This document shows positions 51,522 through 61,792 of a stretch of 64,000 nt of DNA, one piece after another. Under the pieces are notes generated by a model. That model had not been told where the DNA came from. It was given only the letters and a program-made list of their open reading frames with translations, and did no database searches. This stretch comes from Pseudomonas fluvialis (GTDB lineage: Bacteria; Pseudomonadota; Gammaproteobacteria; Pseudomonadales; Pseudomonadaceae). Made by a program: the position numbers and the translations under genes. The stretch is taken from positions 1 through 64,000 of the forward strand of contig NZ_NMQV01000009.1 in assembly GCF_002234375.1 (NCBI RefSeq), given 5' to 3'. Position 1 is the stretch's first letter. Each line of letters opens with the position of its first letter.

Positions 51522-54437
51522 ATGTCGATACGAAACCTGTTTTTCCTGCTGACCCTGATGCTGGTGTTGTTGCTGGGGGCATTGGGCCTTTGGCTGGTGG
51601 CTGACAGCCATACCAAGGTGTTGGCGGTCGACTGGCTGCAGAAAAGCAATCGCCTGGTCGATACCAGCCAGCAGGCCAGCGCGGAGCTAGCGGTCGAACG
51701 GGGGCTTACCGCTCGCCTGTTGGCCAGCCTGGATGCTCCGGATGATGGTCTGTGGTTGCGTGTGCAGGTGCAGCGCAGAGCTGTTGATCGCCAGCATGAA
51801 CAGCTACGCCGTTTACTCGACGAGCTGGTAGAGCTTTCCCCCGGACACCCGCTTGCCCAGTACCAGCAGCGTCTTGCACAAATGCTGAGCACCTTGCAGT
51901 TGCGCCGCGTGGCTGTGGCTGCCGCGGTGACAGGGCAGCGGCCGGCCTTGCAAAGCAGCCAATGGATCAGTGACAGCAGTCGCATGATCGAGGTGCTGCA
52001 CAGCCTGGCTGGGGTGAGCATGCTGCCGCTGGAAGACAACATCTACAGTTATGCTTCGCAGCCGATTATCAAGGATGTGTTGTTCACCATGGGTGAATAC
52101 CTGGGCCGTGAGCGTGCCCTGCTGGTCGTGGTGTTGTCGCGGCGCTCGCCGCTGACGCTCGCCGAGCAGCGCCAACTGGATGAGCATCGCAGCGTGGTGG
52201 AGCAGGCTCGGCGGCGCACAGAGGCAATTCTTGACCAGTTGCAAGGGCAGCAGGGGTTGCAGCAGGTGCGTCTGCATTTCGAACGCGAAATGCTGGTTTA
52301 TGACCAGCTGCGAGCCGACATCCTGGCTAGCAGTCGACGCGAGGAGGCCTATCAGGTAACCGCCGAGCAGTGGTTTACCCAGGCCACCCTGGCTATCCAG
52401 AGCGTGCACCAGATGTCGCGCAGCCTGGGCCGGCAGTTCGAAGAGAATGTCGAACAGTTGCGACGCAATGCGGTATGGGCAAGACAACTGGTTCTGCTCG
52501 CATTCATTGCTCTGTTTGCCCTGTTCAGCCTGGCTGTACACCTACTGCGCAAGCGTATCCTGCAACCCTTGCAGCACCTGACCCTGGCTGCCAACGAGAT
52601 TGCCGGCGGTCAGCTGGATCACCCCTTGGCGGCACTGCAGGACGATGAGGTGGGCCGGCTGGGCCAGGCCTTCGAGCGTATGCGCGAGCAACTGCTCGCC
52701 GATTGTGCGCGCCGCGCCGTGCAGGGACGCGAGTTGCATAAACTGCACACGGCTATCGAGCAGAGTGTGGCGGCCATGCTGATTACCGATCGACACGGCA
52801 TCATCGAGTACATCAATCCGCAGTTTGCCAAGGTGACCGGCTACCGGGAGGATGAGTTGATTGGTCACAAGGCTGGTGTCTGGCGCTCCGGAGAAACCGC
52901 TTCCAGCAATTATCAGGATTTGTGGAATACCATTCGTGGCGGCAAGGTATGGATGGGTGAACTGCTCAATAAGCGCAAGAATGGTGAACTTTACTGGGCG
53001 CTGGTGTCGATCAGCCCGGTATGTGACGAGCAGGGACAGATTACCCACTATATCGATATCCACCTGGATATCAGCGAGCATAAGCGCATCGCCGAGCGTT
53101 TGGACTTCGTCTCCTATTACGATCAGACCACCAATCTGCCCAATCGCCAGTTGCTGGCGCGACGGTTTACCCAGGCCAGCCAGCAAGCCGGTGAGTTGCA
53201 CCCGGCGCTGGCTATGGTGTCGCTGAGCATTGGCCGACTGAAAACCATCAATGACAGCCTGGGCTGGGCCGTTGGTGACCAGGTATTGCGTGAAGTCGGC
53301 CGGCGCCTGAAAAACTGTGTAAAAGCCCAGGACACCGTTTCGCACCAGGAGGGTGGGCAGTTCAGTGTATTGCTCTGCCAGGTACGCGATGCCGAGGATG
53401 CCTTGCAGCGTGCCACGCGCATGGTCGATGCCTTGTCACGCCCCTTTTTGTTGCAGCAGCATCAGCTGCAACTGACGCCCAAGGCCGGGATTAGTCTTTT
53501 GCAGGGGGCTACCGGCGGCTTCGAAGTATTGCTGAAGAATGCGGATATTGCCCTGCACCATGCCGAGCAATCACCGGTCGAGCGCGTGCGCCTGTATTGC
53601 AATGAAATGGATATCAGCGCCCAGCAGCGTCTGGCCCTGGAAAGTGCGTTGCGTCAGGCATTGAGCGTGGGTGGCCTGGAATTGCACTACCAGCCGAAGG
53701 TCGAGATTGCCAGCGGGCGTATCCATGCGGTGGAAGCGCTGGCTCGCTGGCGCGATGTGCGTACCGGTCAATATGTCTCGCCGCAGGTATTCATCCCGGT
53801 AGCCGAGGAGAGTGGCCTCATTCATGCGCTGGGTGATTGGGTATTGCTGGAAGCCTGCCAGCAAAGCCGGCGCTGGCAGGAGCAAGGGCTGCCAGCCTTG
53901 ACCATGGCCGTGAATATTTCCGTCGACCAACTCAAGCAGCCCGGCTTCCCCGAGCGAGTGGCCGAGGTGTTGCAGCTGACGGGGCTGCCGGCGCATTGCC
54001 TGGAATTTGAGCTGACCGAAAGCATCTTTATGGAAAATCCCGAGCAGGCACTGGGTGTGCTGGCTCGCCTCAAGCAGATGGGGCTGAAGCTGTCGATCGA
54101 TGATTTCGGCACCGGTTACTCAAGCCTGGCCTACCTTAGCCGGCTGCCCGTGGATTACCTGAAAATCGATCGCAGCTTCGTCGAACATGTCACCACGGAC
54201 CTGCGTGCAGCAGCCATTGCCACTTCGGTCATTGCACTGGGGCATCGCATGGGACTGCGCGTGGTGGCCGAAGGTGTGGAAAGCCAGGCGCAGCTGTTCT
54301 ACCTGGCGCAGCATGATTGTGACGAGATGCAGGGCTACCATTTCAGCCGGCCACTGCCTGCGCAGGGCGTGCTGGAATTGTTGCGTGGCTACCAGGCACA
54401 GACACTGGTGGCAGCTACGGCTACCTTGCCACGCTGA
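51522..54437 (+). CDS. Membrane PAS-GGDEF-EAL protein, likely c-di-GMP phosphodiesterase with degenerate GGDEF
   Basis: A 971-residue sensor. TM1 (about 5-28), a ~300-residue helical periplasmic domain, TM2 (about 325-347), HAMP (~350-400), PAS (~408-520, with QFAKVTGYREDELIGHKAGVWRSG), GGDEF (~530-690) and EAL (~700-955). In the GGDEF domain the catalytic signature reads EGGQF, so cyclase activity is probably lost. The EAL domain keeps VEALARW, ELTESIFME, DDFGTGYSS and KIDRSFV, so it should degrade c-di-GMP. ATG 51522 (MSIRNLFFLLTLMLVLLLG) is taken rather than the earlier frame start at 51420. Confidence 0.92.
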   Translation: MSIRNLFFLLTLMLVLLLGALGLWLVADSHTKVLAVDWLQKSNRLVDTSQQASAELAVERGLTARLLASLDAPDDGLWLRVQVQRRAVDRQHEQLRRLLDELVELSPGHPLAQYQQRLAQMLSTLQLRRVAVAAAVTGQRPALQSSQWISDSSRMIEVLHSLAGVSMLPLEDNIYSYASQPIIKDVLFTMGEYLGRERALLVVVLSRRSPLTLAEQRQLDEHRSVVEQARRRTEAILDQLQGQQGLQQVRLHFEREMLVYDQLRADILASSRREEAYQVTAEQWFTQATLAIQSVHQMSRSLGRQFEENVEQLRRNAVWARQLVLLAFIALFALFSLAVHLLRKRILQPLQHLTLAANEIAGGQLDHPLAALQDDEVGRLGQAFERMREQLLADCARRAVQGRELHKLHTAIEQSVAAMLITDRHGIIEYINPQFAKVTGYREDELIGHKAGVWRSGETASSNYQDLWNTIRGGKVWMGELLNKRKNGELYWALVSISPVCDEQGQITHYIDIHLDISEHKRIAERLDFVSYYDQTTNLPNRQLLARRFTQASQQAGELHPALAMVSLSIGRLKTINDSLGWAVGDQVLREVGRRLKNCVKAQDTVSHQEGGQFSVLLCQVRDAEDALQRATRMVDALSRPFLLQQHQLQLTPKAGISLLQGATGGFEVLLKNADIALHHAEQSPVERVRLYCNEMDISAQQRLALESALRQALSVGGLELHYQPKVEIASGRIHAVEALARWRDVRTGQYVSPQVFIPVAEESGLIHALGDWVLLEACQQSRRWQEQGLPALTMAVNISVDQLKQPGFPERVAEVLQLTGLPAHCLEFELTESIFMENPEQALGVLARLKQMGLKLSIDDFGTGYSSLAYLSRLPVDYLKIDRSFVEHVTTDLRAAAIATSVIALGHRMGLRVVAEGVESQAQLFYLAQHDCDEMQGYHFSRPLPAQGVLELLRGYQAQTLVAATATLPR

Positions 54438-54444
54438 GAGCAGG

Positions 54445-55206
54445 TCAGCTTTTCAGCCGGTAGCCGGTGCGAAACATCCAGTAAACGGTAGCCAGGCACA
54501 ACGCCAGGAAGCCGAGGGTCATGCCCAGGCTGATGCCGACAGGTACGTCGGTAACGCCGTAGAAGCTCCAGCGAAAGCCGCTGATCAGGTACACCACCGG
54601 GTTGAACAGGGTGAGTTGCTGCCAGAGGGCTGGCAGCATGCTGATCGAGTAGAAACTGCCGCCAAGGAAGGTCAGCGGGGTGACAATCAGCGCCGGTACG
54701 ATCTGCAGTTTCTCCCAGCCGTCTGCCCAGAGGCCGATGATGAAGCCGAACAGGCTGAAGGTGATGGCCGTCAGCAGCAGGAAGGCCACCATCCACAGCG
54801 GATGAGCGATCTCGAAGCTGACGAACAGGCGTGCAGTGCAAAGAATAATCAAACCAAGAATGATCGACTTGGTCGCAGCCGCGCCGACGTAGCCAATGAC
54901 GATCTCCAGAGGTGAGACGGGGGCCGAGAGCACTTCGTAGATGGTGCCCGAGTAGCGTGGCATGTAGATGCCGAAAGAGGCGTTGGAAATGCTCTCGGTG
55001 AGCAGGGCGAGCATGATCAGCCCTGGGACGATGAAGGCACCGTAGCTGACCCCCTGTACCTGGGTCATGCTGCTGCCGATCGCCGAGCCGAACACCACGA
55101 AATACAGCGACGTCGAAATGACCGGCGTAGCGATGCTCTGCATCAGCGTGCGCCAGGTGCGTGCGAGTTCAGCGCGGTAGATAGCGCGAATGGCATAGAG
55201 GTTCAT
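54445..55206 (-). CDS. yadH: ABC-2 type transporter, permease (YadH-like)
   Basis: A 253-residue inner-membrane permease with about six helices ([51 protein letters not shown] and others) of the ABC-2 family, close in sequence and length to E. coli YadH. The ABC-2 signature is [19 protein letters not shown]. Its ATG overlaps the stop codon of the ATPase gene (ATGA). The exported compound is unknown. It ends eight bases from the EAL-protein stop, with convergent genes packed end to end. Confidence 0.92.
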   Translation of the reverse strand: MNLYAIRAIYRAELARTWRTLMQSIATPVISTSLYFVVFGSAIGSSMTQVQGVSYGAFIVPGLIMLALLTESISNASFGIYMPRYSGTIYEVLSAPVSPLEIVIGYVGAAATKSIILGLIILCTARLFVSFEIAHPLWMVAFLLLTAITFSLFGFIIGLWADGWEKLQIVPALIVTPLTFLGGSFYSISMLPALWQQLTLFNPVVYLISGFRWSFYGVTDVPVGISLGMTLGFLALCLATVYWMFRTGYRLKS

Positions 55207-56129
55207 GCCGACTCCCTCAGCAGGTTGACGAAAATCTCCTCCAGCGAGCTCTGGCTGGATTGCAGGTCGCCAAACTCGATACCCGCCTCGTCCAGCGTAC
55301 GCAGCAGTTCGGCAATGCCGCTGTGTTCCTGCTGGCCATCGTAGTGATAACGCAGCACTTGGCCCTGTGCGTCGAGCTCCAGGGCAAAGCCCTGCAAACT
55401 GCCCGGCAGGCTGGCCAGTGGTTGCTTGAGTTGCAGGCTCAGCTGTTTCTTGCCGAGCTTGCGCATCAGTAGCGCCTTATCCTCGACGAGGATGATTTCA
55501 CCCTTGCGGATGATGCCGATGCGATCGGCCATTTCCTCGGCTTCCTCGATGTAGTGAGTGGTCAGGATGATGGTCACGCCTCGCTCGCGTAGGCGCCGTA
55601 CCATTTCCCACATGTCACGGCGCAGCTCGACATCGACGCCAGCGGTGGGTTCATCGAGGAATAGAATGCGTGGTTCGTGGGCCAGCGCCTTGGCGATCAT
55701 CACCCGGCGCTTCATGCCACCGGATAGCTCGAAAATCTTGGCGTCACGCTTGTCCCACAGGGACAGGTCGCGTAGCAGTTGTTCGAGGTAGGCAGGGTCA
55801 GGCTTCTTGCCGAACAGGCCACGGCTGAAGCGCAGCGAGGCACTGACGGTCTCGAACACATCGTTGACCAGTTCCTGCGGTACCAGGCCAATCTGGCTGC
55901 GCGCGGCACGGTAGTCGCGGACAATGTCCTGGCCATCGACCAGTACCTGGCCACTAGTGGGGTTGACGATGCCGCAGATGATGCTGATCAGCGTGGTCTT
56001 GCCCGCGCCGTTGGGGCCGAGCAGGGCGAAGATTTCGCCGCGCTGAATTTCCAGGTCGACCTGGCGCAGGGCGCTGTGCCCCGAGGCATAGGTTTTTGAC
56101 AGCTGCTGGATGGCGATAACCGCTGACAC
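55203..56129 (-). CDS. yadG: ABC transporter ATP-binding protein (YadG-like)
   Basis: A 308-residue ATPase, the same length as E. coli YadG. Walker A GPNGAGKT, signature [19 protein letters not shown], Walker [13 protein letters not shown] and the H-loop [14 protein letters not shown] are complete. The start is a GTG at 56129, six bases after GGAG, giving [21 protein letters not shown]; the longer ORF to 56534 runs antisense to the next gene and is not coding. It is followed directly by yadH. Confidence 0.92.
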   Translation of the reverse strand: MSAVIAIQQLSKTYASGHSALRQVDLEIQRGEIFALLGPNGAGKTTLISIICGIVNPTSGQVLVDGQDIVRDYRAARSQIGLVPQELVNDVFETVSASLRFSRGLFGKKPDPAYLEQLLRDLSLWDKRDAKIFELSGGMKRRVMIAKALAHEPRILFLDEPTAGVDVELRRDMWEMVRRLRERGVTIILTTHYIEEAEEMADRIGIIRKGEIILVEDKALLMRKLGKKQLSLQLKQPLASLPGSLQGFALELDAQGQVLRYHYDGQQEHSGIAELLRTLDEAGIEFGDLQSSQSSLEEIFVNLLRESA

Positions 56130-56231
56130 AGGCTGCTCCGTGAAGTCTGAAACGGGGCTGCAAGGATAAACCACTGGGCGCTGCGCTGTCGTATCGGCGA
56201 CAATGCGGCGTTTGGTTGTTGAGGTAGCGCC

Positions 56232-56756
56232 ATGAAAGCCGCTTTGCAGGAACTCATTACCCTGATCAGCTCCGGATGCATGAGTGATGAGCAGATCGCC
56301 CGCGTAGCCGAGGAAGCCGCGCAGGCTTATGCCGATCCGCAGGCCTTCCTGCAGGCCAATGCGGATATCAATTACGACGATGAATTCCCCATCCCCCTGG
56401 GTGAATGGGTGGTGGTGGGCAGTCTGCCGGATACCGTACTGTTCCAGGCTGACCGCTATGACCAGTTGTTCCAGCAGATCACCGAGTCTTTCGGGCCGCA
56501 GGTGAACTTTGTGCTCAAGGCCAAGCAGTTGCACAAGGTTGAGGCCGCCAAGGCACTCAATCGCATTCAGGTGCAGTTGTCGGCGTTGTATCCGGAAAAG
56601 GGCGGCTATGTGCTAGTGGACTTCAGCGAGCCGCTGGATGATGCCTTGCAGGCAGTGCTGGTCTATCGCTGTGACCTGGAAAGGCTGCTGGAACTGGCTG
56701 TGGAAGTGGGGATTTTTGCCCAGCCCAGCCTGCAGCGGGCTACCCAGTCGGCTTAA
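56232..56756 (+). CDS. Conserved hypothetical protein
   Basis: A 174-residue cytoplasmic protein without a known motif. It begins [40 protein letters not shown], a helical part, then a mixed region around [20 protein letters not shown]. It is transcribed divergently from yadG (102 bases apart) and its TAA overlaps the stop of the small gene coming the other way by 3 bases. Role unknown. Confidence 0.75.
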   Translation: MKAALQELITLISSGCMSDEQIARVAEEAAQAYADPQAFLQANADINYDDEFPIPLGEWVVVGSLPDTVLFQADRYDQLFQQITESFGPQVNFVLKAKQLHKVEAAKALNRIQVQLSALYPEKGGYVLVDFSEPLDDALQAVLVYRCDLERLLELAVEVGIFAQPSLQRATQSA

Positions 56757-56977
56757 TAGCCAGGCGTCTGGCGGCGCAGCGGAGTGAGCAGGGCGTTCAG
56801 TCCGTTGTGGTCAATCTCGTGCATGAGGGCCAGCAGGCGGCCCAGTTCGCCGCGTGGAAAACCCTGGCGGGCAAACCAGGCCAGGTAATGACCTGGCAGG
56901 TCAGCCAGCAGGCGGCCCTGGTATTTGCCATAGGGCATGCTCTGGCTGACCAGCTTCAACAAGTCTTGCGGATCCAT
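56753..56977 (-). CDS. DUF3820 family small protein
   Basis: A 74-residue protein, MDPQDLLKLVSQSMPYGKYQGRLLADLPGHYLAWFARQGFPRGELGRLLALMHEI..., a family of small proteins whose MPYGKYxGRxLxDLPxxYLxWF core is strongly conserved. Function not established; relatives are sometimes labelled quorum-sensing-regulated virulence factors. The ATG 56977 has GGGG ahead; upstream ATGs in the same frame lack homology. It may be the distal gene of the fabAB strand, 63 bases after fabB. Confidence 0.82.
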   Translation of the reverse strand: MDPQDLLKLVSQSMPYGKYQGRLLADLPGHYLAWFARQGFPRGELGRLLALMHEIDHNGLNALLTPLRRQTPGY

Positions 56978-57039
56978 GCAGCCCCTCCGGTCAATACAAA
57001 ACATGCCCTGCACTGACAGGGCATGTTCTGTCGCCTGCC

Positions 57040-58257
57040 TCAGCCTTGCCAGCGCTTGAGTACCAGGGTGGCATTGGTGCCACCGAAACCGAAGCTGTTG
57101 CTCATCACCGTGTCGATCTTGGCGTTTTCCAGTGTGCTGCGCTGGATGGGCAGATCGGCGACCTCGGGGTCAAGGGTGTCGATGTTGGCCGAGCCGGCAA
57201 TGAAGCCGCCTTGCATCATCAACAGGCAGTAGATGGCTTCCTGAACGCCGGCAGCACCCAGCGAATGCCCGGAGAGGCTCTTGGTGGAGCTGATCAGCGG
57301 CGCCTTGTCCGCGAATACTTCGCGCACGGCACGGGCTTCGGCGACATCACCGACGGGGGTCGACGTGCCGTGGGTATTCAGGTAATCGATAGGCGTAGTT
57401 ACGTTAGCCAGGGCTTGCTGCATGCAGCGCACGGCACCTTCGCCGCTCGGGGCGACCATGTCATAGCCGTCGCTGGTTGCGCCGTAGCCGACGATTTCCG
57501 CGTAGATCTTTGCGCCGCGCTTGAGTGCGTGCTGCAGTTCCTCAACCACCACCATGCCGCCACCGCCGGCAATCACGAAGCCGTCTCGCTGAGCATCGTA
57601 GGCGCGCGACGCACGTTCGGGCGTCTCGTTGTATTGGGTGGACAGAGCGCCCATGGCGTCGAACAGGCAGCTTTGACTCCAGTGTTCTTCCTCACCACCG
57701 CCGGCGAAGACGATGTCCTGCTTGCCCAGCTGGATCTGTTCCATGGCATTGCCAATGCAGTGCGCACTGGTAGCGCAGGCCGAGGAGATCGAGTAATTGA
57801 CGCCCTTGATCTGGAAGGGGGTGGCCAGACAGGCCGAAACAGTACTACCCATGGTGCGCGGCACGCGGTAGGGGCCAATGCGCTTGACGCCTTTCTCGCG
57901 CAGGGTGTCGATGGCTTCCATCTGGTTCAGCGTGGAAGCGCCACCCGAGCCGGCAATCAGGCCGGTACGCGGATTGGAAACCTGTTCGGCGCTTAGCCCG
58001 GCATCGGCAATCGCCTGTTGCATGGCCAGGTAGGCATAGGCCGCTGCGTCGCCCATGAAGCGATAGATCTTGCGGTCGATCAGCTCTTCCAGATTGAGCT
58101 GCACCGAACCGGAAACCTGGCTGCGCAGGCCCATCTCGGCATAGGCCGGATTGAAGCGAATGCCTGACTGGCCGTTGCGCAGGCTGGCGGTTACGGTCTC
58201 TTTGTCATTGCCCAGGCAGGAAACGATGCCCAGACCGGTGATCACGACGCGACGCAT
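57040..58257 (-). CDS. fabB: 3-oxoacyl-ACP synthase I
   Basis: A 405-residue condensing enzyme needed to elongate the cis-3-decenoyl-ACP branch of unsaturated fatty acid synthesis. The nucleophile is Cys161 in [12 protein letters not shown], and the two histidines are in [11 protein letters not shown] and [12 protein letters not shown]. Normal length. It follows fabA by 11 bases, forming the fabA-fabB operon that sets membrane fluidity. Confidence 0.98.
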   Translation of the reverse strand: MRRVVITGLGIVSCLGNDKETVTASLRNGQSGIRFNPAYAEMGLRSQVSGSVQLNLEELIDRKIYRFMGDAAAYAYLAMQQAIADAGLSAEQVSNPRTGLIAGSGGASTLNQMEAIDTLREKGVKRIGPYRVPRTMGSTVSACLATPFQIKGVNYSISSACATSAHCIGNAMEQIQLGKQDIVFAGGGEEEHWSQSCLFDAMGALSTQYNETPERASRAYDAQRDGFVIAGGGGMVVVEELQHALKRGAKIYAEIVGYGATSDGYDMVAPSGEGAVRCMQQALANVTTPIDYLNTHGTSTPVGDVAEARAVREVFADKAPLISSTKSLSGHSLGAAGVQEAIYCLLMMQGGFIAGSANIDTLDPEVADLPIQRSTLENAKIDTVMSNSFGFGGTNATLVLKRWQG

Positions 58258-58268
58258 GCGGATGTCCT

Positions 58269-58784
58269 TCAGAAGCTGTCGGTAGAGGTGAACAGGCCAA
58301 CGCGCAGGCCTTCGGCGCTGTAAATCTCGCGGCCATCGACGCTGACGTTGCCGTCGGCGATGCCGAGGATCAGCGAGCGGTTGATGGTGCGCTTGATATG
58401 GATGTTGTAGGTGACCTTCTTGGCGGTAGGCAGTACCTGGCCAAAGAATTTCACTTCACCCGAGCCCAGGGCTCGTCCGCGGCCGGGATTGCCTTGCCAG
58501 CCGAGATAGAAACCGACCAGTTGCCACATGGCATCCAGGCCCAGGCAGCCGGGCATGACCGGGTCGCCCTCGAAGTGGCAAGCGAAAAACCACAGGTCCG
58601 GATGAATATCCAGTTCCGCAACAATTTCTCCCTTGCCATATTTCCCGCCGGTTTCGCTGATGTGCAGGATGCGATCGATCATCAGCATATTGGGCGCGGG
58701 CAGTTGCGCATTACCCGGGCCGAACAGTTCACCGCGCCCGCAGGCCAGCAGTTCTTCTCGGGTATAGGCGTTTTGCTTGGTCAT
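58269..58784 (-). CDS. fabA: 3-hydroxydecanoyl-ACP dehydratase/isomerase
   Basis: A 171-residue hotdog enzyme that introduces the cis double bond at the C10 stage. The catalytic pair is His70 ([22 protein letters not shown]) and the Asp of the same segment (LGLDAM). ATG 58784 gives the normal N-terminus [22 protein letters not shown]. It is the first gene of fabAB and lies downstream of the FabR/DesT-type site at 58905-58922. Confidence 0.98.
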   Translation of the reverse strand: MTKQNAYTREELLACGRGELFGPGNAQLPAPNMLMIDRILHISETGGKYGKGEIVAELDIHPDLWFFACHFEGDPVMPGCLGLDAMWQLVGFYLGWQGNPGRGRALGSGEVKFFGQVLPTAKKVTYNIHIKRTINRSLILGIADGNVSVDGREIYSAEGLRVGLFTSTDSF

Positions 58785-58904
58785 GCGGGTTCCTCAAAGT
58801 GCCGCGTGCAGCGGGCCGGTAGGTCATCCTGGTCGAGCAGACTTATGCTCAGGGGCATCAGCCTAGCCATAGACTGTGACACGCTGCAGAAAGTCACAGC
58901 GCAT

Positions 58905-58922
58905 AGCGTACAACTGTTCACC
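58905..58922. promoter_or_regulatory. Candidate FabR/DesT-type operator upstream of fabAB
   Basis: AGCGTACA-AC-TGTTCACC. The left half is a perfect match to the FabR-like palindrome AGCGTACANNTGTACGCT, the right half matches five of eight. It lies ~120 bases before the fabA start. In P. aeruginosa DesT, a FabR-like repressor, controls fabAB, so this is its most likely binding site. A further inverted repeat CTGTGAC...GTCACAG lies at 58874-58899, between the operator and fabA. Confidence 0.6.
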
Positions 58923-58989
58923 CATTTTCATCCAATGGTAATGCCAACCGGCTGCAGGGTAGCAGCATGGCGTGTAGCGAGACTTGATG

Positions 58990-60903
58990 CTACTCATCGA
59001 AAGTCGAGGCTCGCGGACTGCTCCATTGCTGCAGCAGGCGCTGGAGTTCGGTGCGTTTGAACGGTTTGGCCAGGTAATCATTCATGCCGCTGGCCAAGCA
59101 GGCCTCACGATCACCGGGTAGGGCATTGGCGGTGAGGGCGATGATGGGGAGCTGCGCGGCAGTAAAGCGCTGGCGGATCAGGCGACTGGTCTGGTAGCCG
59201 TCCAGTACGGGCAGGCGGCAGTCCATGAGCACCAGGGATATGGGCTCATGCGCCAGCAAATCGATGGCCTGCTGGCCATCGCTGGCGCAGATCACCCGGT
59301 GGCCGAGGCTTTGCAACATGGCTTCGATGACACTGCGGTTGACCGCGTTGTCTTCGACCAGCAATACGTTGAGCTGGGTAGGCGGCGCACTGGCCGCCGG
59401 CATGCTGCGCCCGGCGCACTGGCCGTGCTGGCAGAAGAACAAGGGAATTTCCAGGGTAAAGGTCGAGCCCTGGCCCTCCTGGCTACGCGCGGTGAGGCGT
59501 CCGCCCATGCATTCGGCCAGGGTGCGTGCAATGGGCAGACCCAATCCGGTGCCGCCGTAGCGTCGGGAGATCGAGCTGTCAGCCTGGCGGAAAGCATCGA
59601 ACATGGCGTCCAGTTGCGCGCTGGCGATGCCGATGCCGGTATCCTGCACGGCGCAGGTCAGCCAAAGGCTGTCTTCATCACGTTGCCGCCAGGCTACATC
59701 GATGCAGATAGAGCCTTGCTCGGTAAACTTCAGCGCATTGCCAATCAGGTTGACCAGTATCTGGCGGATGCGCGTGGGGTCGCCGAAGGCCTGGATGCCT
59801 TGCAGGCCTTCGGCCAGCTGCAGGTCAAGCTGCAGGCCGCGTTGCTGGGCGCTGTGCTGGAATACCTGGACCGAGTTGCGTAGCAGTTCGGCGGGCAGGA
59901 AGGGAATGCATTCCAGCTCCAGAGCGCCCCGCTCAATGCGCGAGAAGTCGAGGATATCGTTGATCACCTTGAGCAAGTGCTCAGTGGACTCCACGGCCAG
60001 TTCGGCGTACTCGCTTTGCTCGTGGTTGAGTTCGGTGGTTTCCAGCAGTTGCAGCATGCCCAGCACGCCATTCATGGGCGTACGCAATTCATGGCTCATC
60101 ATGGCCAGGAACTCCGATTTGGCGCTGTTGGCGCGTTCGGCCTCCTCGCGGGCGCTGATCAGTGCCTGCATGGCCATTTGCTGTTCGCGACTGGCGTGAT
60201 CCAGGGCGCTGGCCAGGCTATTGATGTGCTGTGCCAGGCTGCCCAGCTGTGGGTCTTCGGGAACCGGTAGGCTGCTCTGATAGTTGCCACCCTGAATGGC
60301 TTCCACGGCTTTGCTCATGTCGCTGAGTGGTGTGGATAGTTGCGACGACAGGCGTCGCGCGAGCAGGAAGGTCAGGAGCAGGGCGAACAGGGAAATGCTG
60401 ATGGCCTTGAGCAGAATACCTTGTTGACGACGGTCGAAGGTGTCTTCGGCAAGACCGACCACAACGCGGCCCAGATAGGTGGTGTCATCGCTGGCTGGTG
60501 GGTTGTTGCTGGCAAAGGGTTCACTACCTTCCAGGCTGACCTGTTGCAGGTTGATGGCTGCCTGAAAACTGCGTACTCGCACGGCTGTCTGAGTGTCGCG
60601 CTGGATAAAGGCAAGGATCTGGTCCTCGCTGTCACGCACCTCAATGAAGCGCACCGGCTGACTGCTCAGAGTGGCTTGGAGGAGGTTGTCGAGAATCTGC
60701 TGGTTGCCGGTGATCACGCCAAATTCGCAGGCTGGCGCCAATTGCGAGGCAATCAGTTGCCCGGTGCTGCGTAGTTCATCCTGCAGGTCGCTGAGCCGGG
60801 CATGGGTGAAGAAGGCGGTCAACAGCAAGGTCAGCAGCAGGGCAGGGCCAACACTGATCAGCTGGGTGCGCGTGTGGATATCGAGGGGACGCAAAAGGCT
60901 CAT
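58990..60903 (-). CDS. Hybrid sensor histidine kinase
   Basis: A 637-residue inner-membrane kinase. TM1 (about residues 18-36), a periplasmic domain of ~130 residues ([27 protein letters not shown]8-like in character), TM2 (about 165-185), HAMP, then the H-box [16 protein letters not shown] with the phosphoacceptor His, the N and G boxes ([32 protein letters not shown]) and a C-terminal receiver ([13 protein letters not shown], acceptor Asp in [14 protein letters not shown]). No Hpt domain or partner regulator is nearby. Its start overlaps the stop of the binding-protein gene (ATGA), so they are translationally coupled. Confidence 0.95.
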   Translation of the reverse strand: MSLLRPLDIHTRTQLISVGPALLLTLLLTAFFTHARLSDLQDELRSTGQLIASQLAPACEFGVITGNQQILDNLLQATLSSQPVRFIEVRDSEDQILAFIQRDTQTAVRVRSFQAAINLQQVSLEGSEPFASNNPPASDDTTYLGRVVVGLAEDTFDRRQQGILLKAISISLFALLLTFLLARRLSSQLSTPLSDMSKAVEAIQGGNYQSSLPVPEDPQLGSLAQHINSLASALDHASREQQMAMQALISAREEAERANSAKSEFLAMMSHELRTPMNGVLGMLQLLETTELNHEQSEYAELAVESTEHLLKVINDILDFSRIERGALELECIPFLPAELLRNSVQVFQHSAQQRGLQLDLQLAEGLQGIQAFGDPTRIRQILVNLIGNALKFTEQGSICIDVAWRQRDEDSLWLTCAVQDTGIGIASAQLDAMFDAFRQADSSISRRYGGTGLGLPIARTLAECMGGRLTARSQEGQGSTFTLEIPLFFCQHGQCAGRSMPAASAPPTQLNVLLVEDNAVNRSVIEAMLQSLGHRVICASDGQQAIDLLAHEPISLVLMDCRLPVLDGYQTSRLIRQRFTAAQLPIIALTANALPGDREACLASGMNDYLAKPFKRTELQRLLQQWSSPRASTFDE

Positions 60904-61790
60904 GGTTGCGCCTCGTGATCGCGCAGCAGGCGTTGCAACTGCGGCTCGTCAGGTGGTGCCAGACCCAGAGCGCGAGCGACCGGGCGGTTGCTGATGACCT
61001 TGAAGTGTTGTGGATACAGGCTGCTCGGCCATTGCTGGCTGGGTTGCTCGAGCAAAGGAGCCAGCGTGGCCAGCCAGTCTGCCTGGTCGCTGTAGCTGCT
61101 GGCCAGGCTGCCTGCCTTGACGAAGGCAGCGCTAGGGCCGATGACGGCGCGTTGGCGACTGTAGCTGCTCAGCAGGATGGTCTTGGCGGTTTGCGAGTTG
61201 TAGAGCTGGCTGTCGTCGATCGCCAGGAGCAGGTCGCTATCTTGCAGGACCTGTTGCAGGGGGCGATTGTCCCGCGGGTTTTCCCAGAGTTGTGTGGTCA
61301 GCTCCAGGTCCAGTGCCTGGGCTGCTTGCTGGTATTCCTCCAGCAGCGTACTGCTGTGCCGCCCATAGAGCAGGCCGATACGCTGGATGCCCGGTTGCAG
61401 CAGGCGAGCCAGGCGCATCTGGCGCAGCGGCGGCGGGTCGCTCCAGAGTAGCGTCAGGCCCGGCACGCTGGGCAGATGCAGTTGTTCAGCACGACTGCGA
61501 CTGATGCGCAGGGCGAGGCTGGGAGGGTTCTGCCGCTGGCCAAGGCGCCAGGTCAGGGCGGCTTCGTCGAGCAGAATCAGCCGGTCACCAGGCTTCAGGC
61601 TGGGTTCTCCCTCCTGCAGCGTGTGCTGGCGAATACGCAGGCCAGGATGCTGCTGTTGCAAGGCCTCGGCGAAGGTGTTTAGCCCCGGGGAGGTGGTCTG
61701 GCTAAGCAGGAGGATATCTGCTGCCCATAAAGGTAGACAGCAGAGCAGGCTGGCCAGGGCGATTATCTTGCTCATCCATGAGTTGCGCAT
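60900..61790 (-). CDS. Periplasmic binding-type protein coupled to the hybrid kinase
   Basis: A 296-residue exported protein. A signal peptide is clear ([22 protein letters not shown]), followed by two alternating lobes of the ABC_sub_bind kind ([68 protein letters not shown]). There is no permease or ATPase, so it probably senses rather than imports. It starts two bases after the TonB receptor stop and overlaps the kinase start, so the three proteins are made together. It is a distant relative in design of the 30898-31878 protein. The second ATG (M6) is an alternative start. Confidence 0.78.
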   Translation of the reverse strand: MRNSWMSKIIALASLLCCLPLWAADILLLSQTTSPGLNTFAEALQQQHPGLRIRQHTLQEGEPSLKPGDRLILLDEAALTWRLGQRQNPPSLALRISRSRAEQLHLPSVPGLTLLWSDPPPLRQMRLARLLQPGIQRIGLLYGRHSSTLLEEYQQAAQALDLELTTQLWENPRDNRPLQQVLQDSDLLLAIDDSQLYNSQTAKTILLSSYSRQRAVIGPSAAFVKAGSLASSYSDQADWLATLAPLLEQPSQQWPSSLYPQHFKVISNRPVARALGLAPPDEPQLQRLLRDHEAQP

Positions 61791-61792
61791 GC

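Noticed and set aside
55203-56534. Long version of the yadG frame up to 56534
   Set aside because: The part beyond the GTG at 56129 overlaps the start of the gene at 56232 on the opposite strand and lacks ABC ATPase similarity.
58863-58997. 44-codon minus-strand ORF whose ATG overlaps the stop of the hybrid kinase
   Set aside because: It would be translationally coupled to the kinase, but no ribosome site is visible, it resembles nothing known, and the stretch contains the fabA operator. Not supported enough to list.
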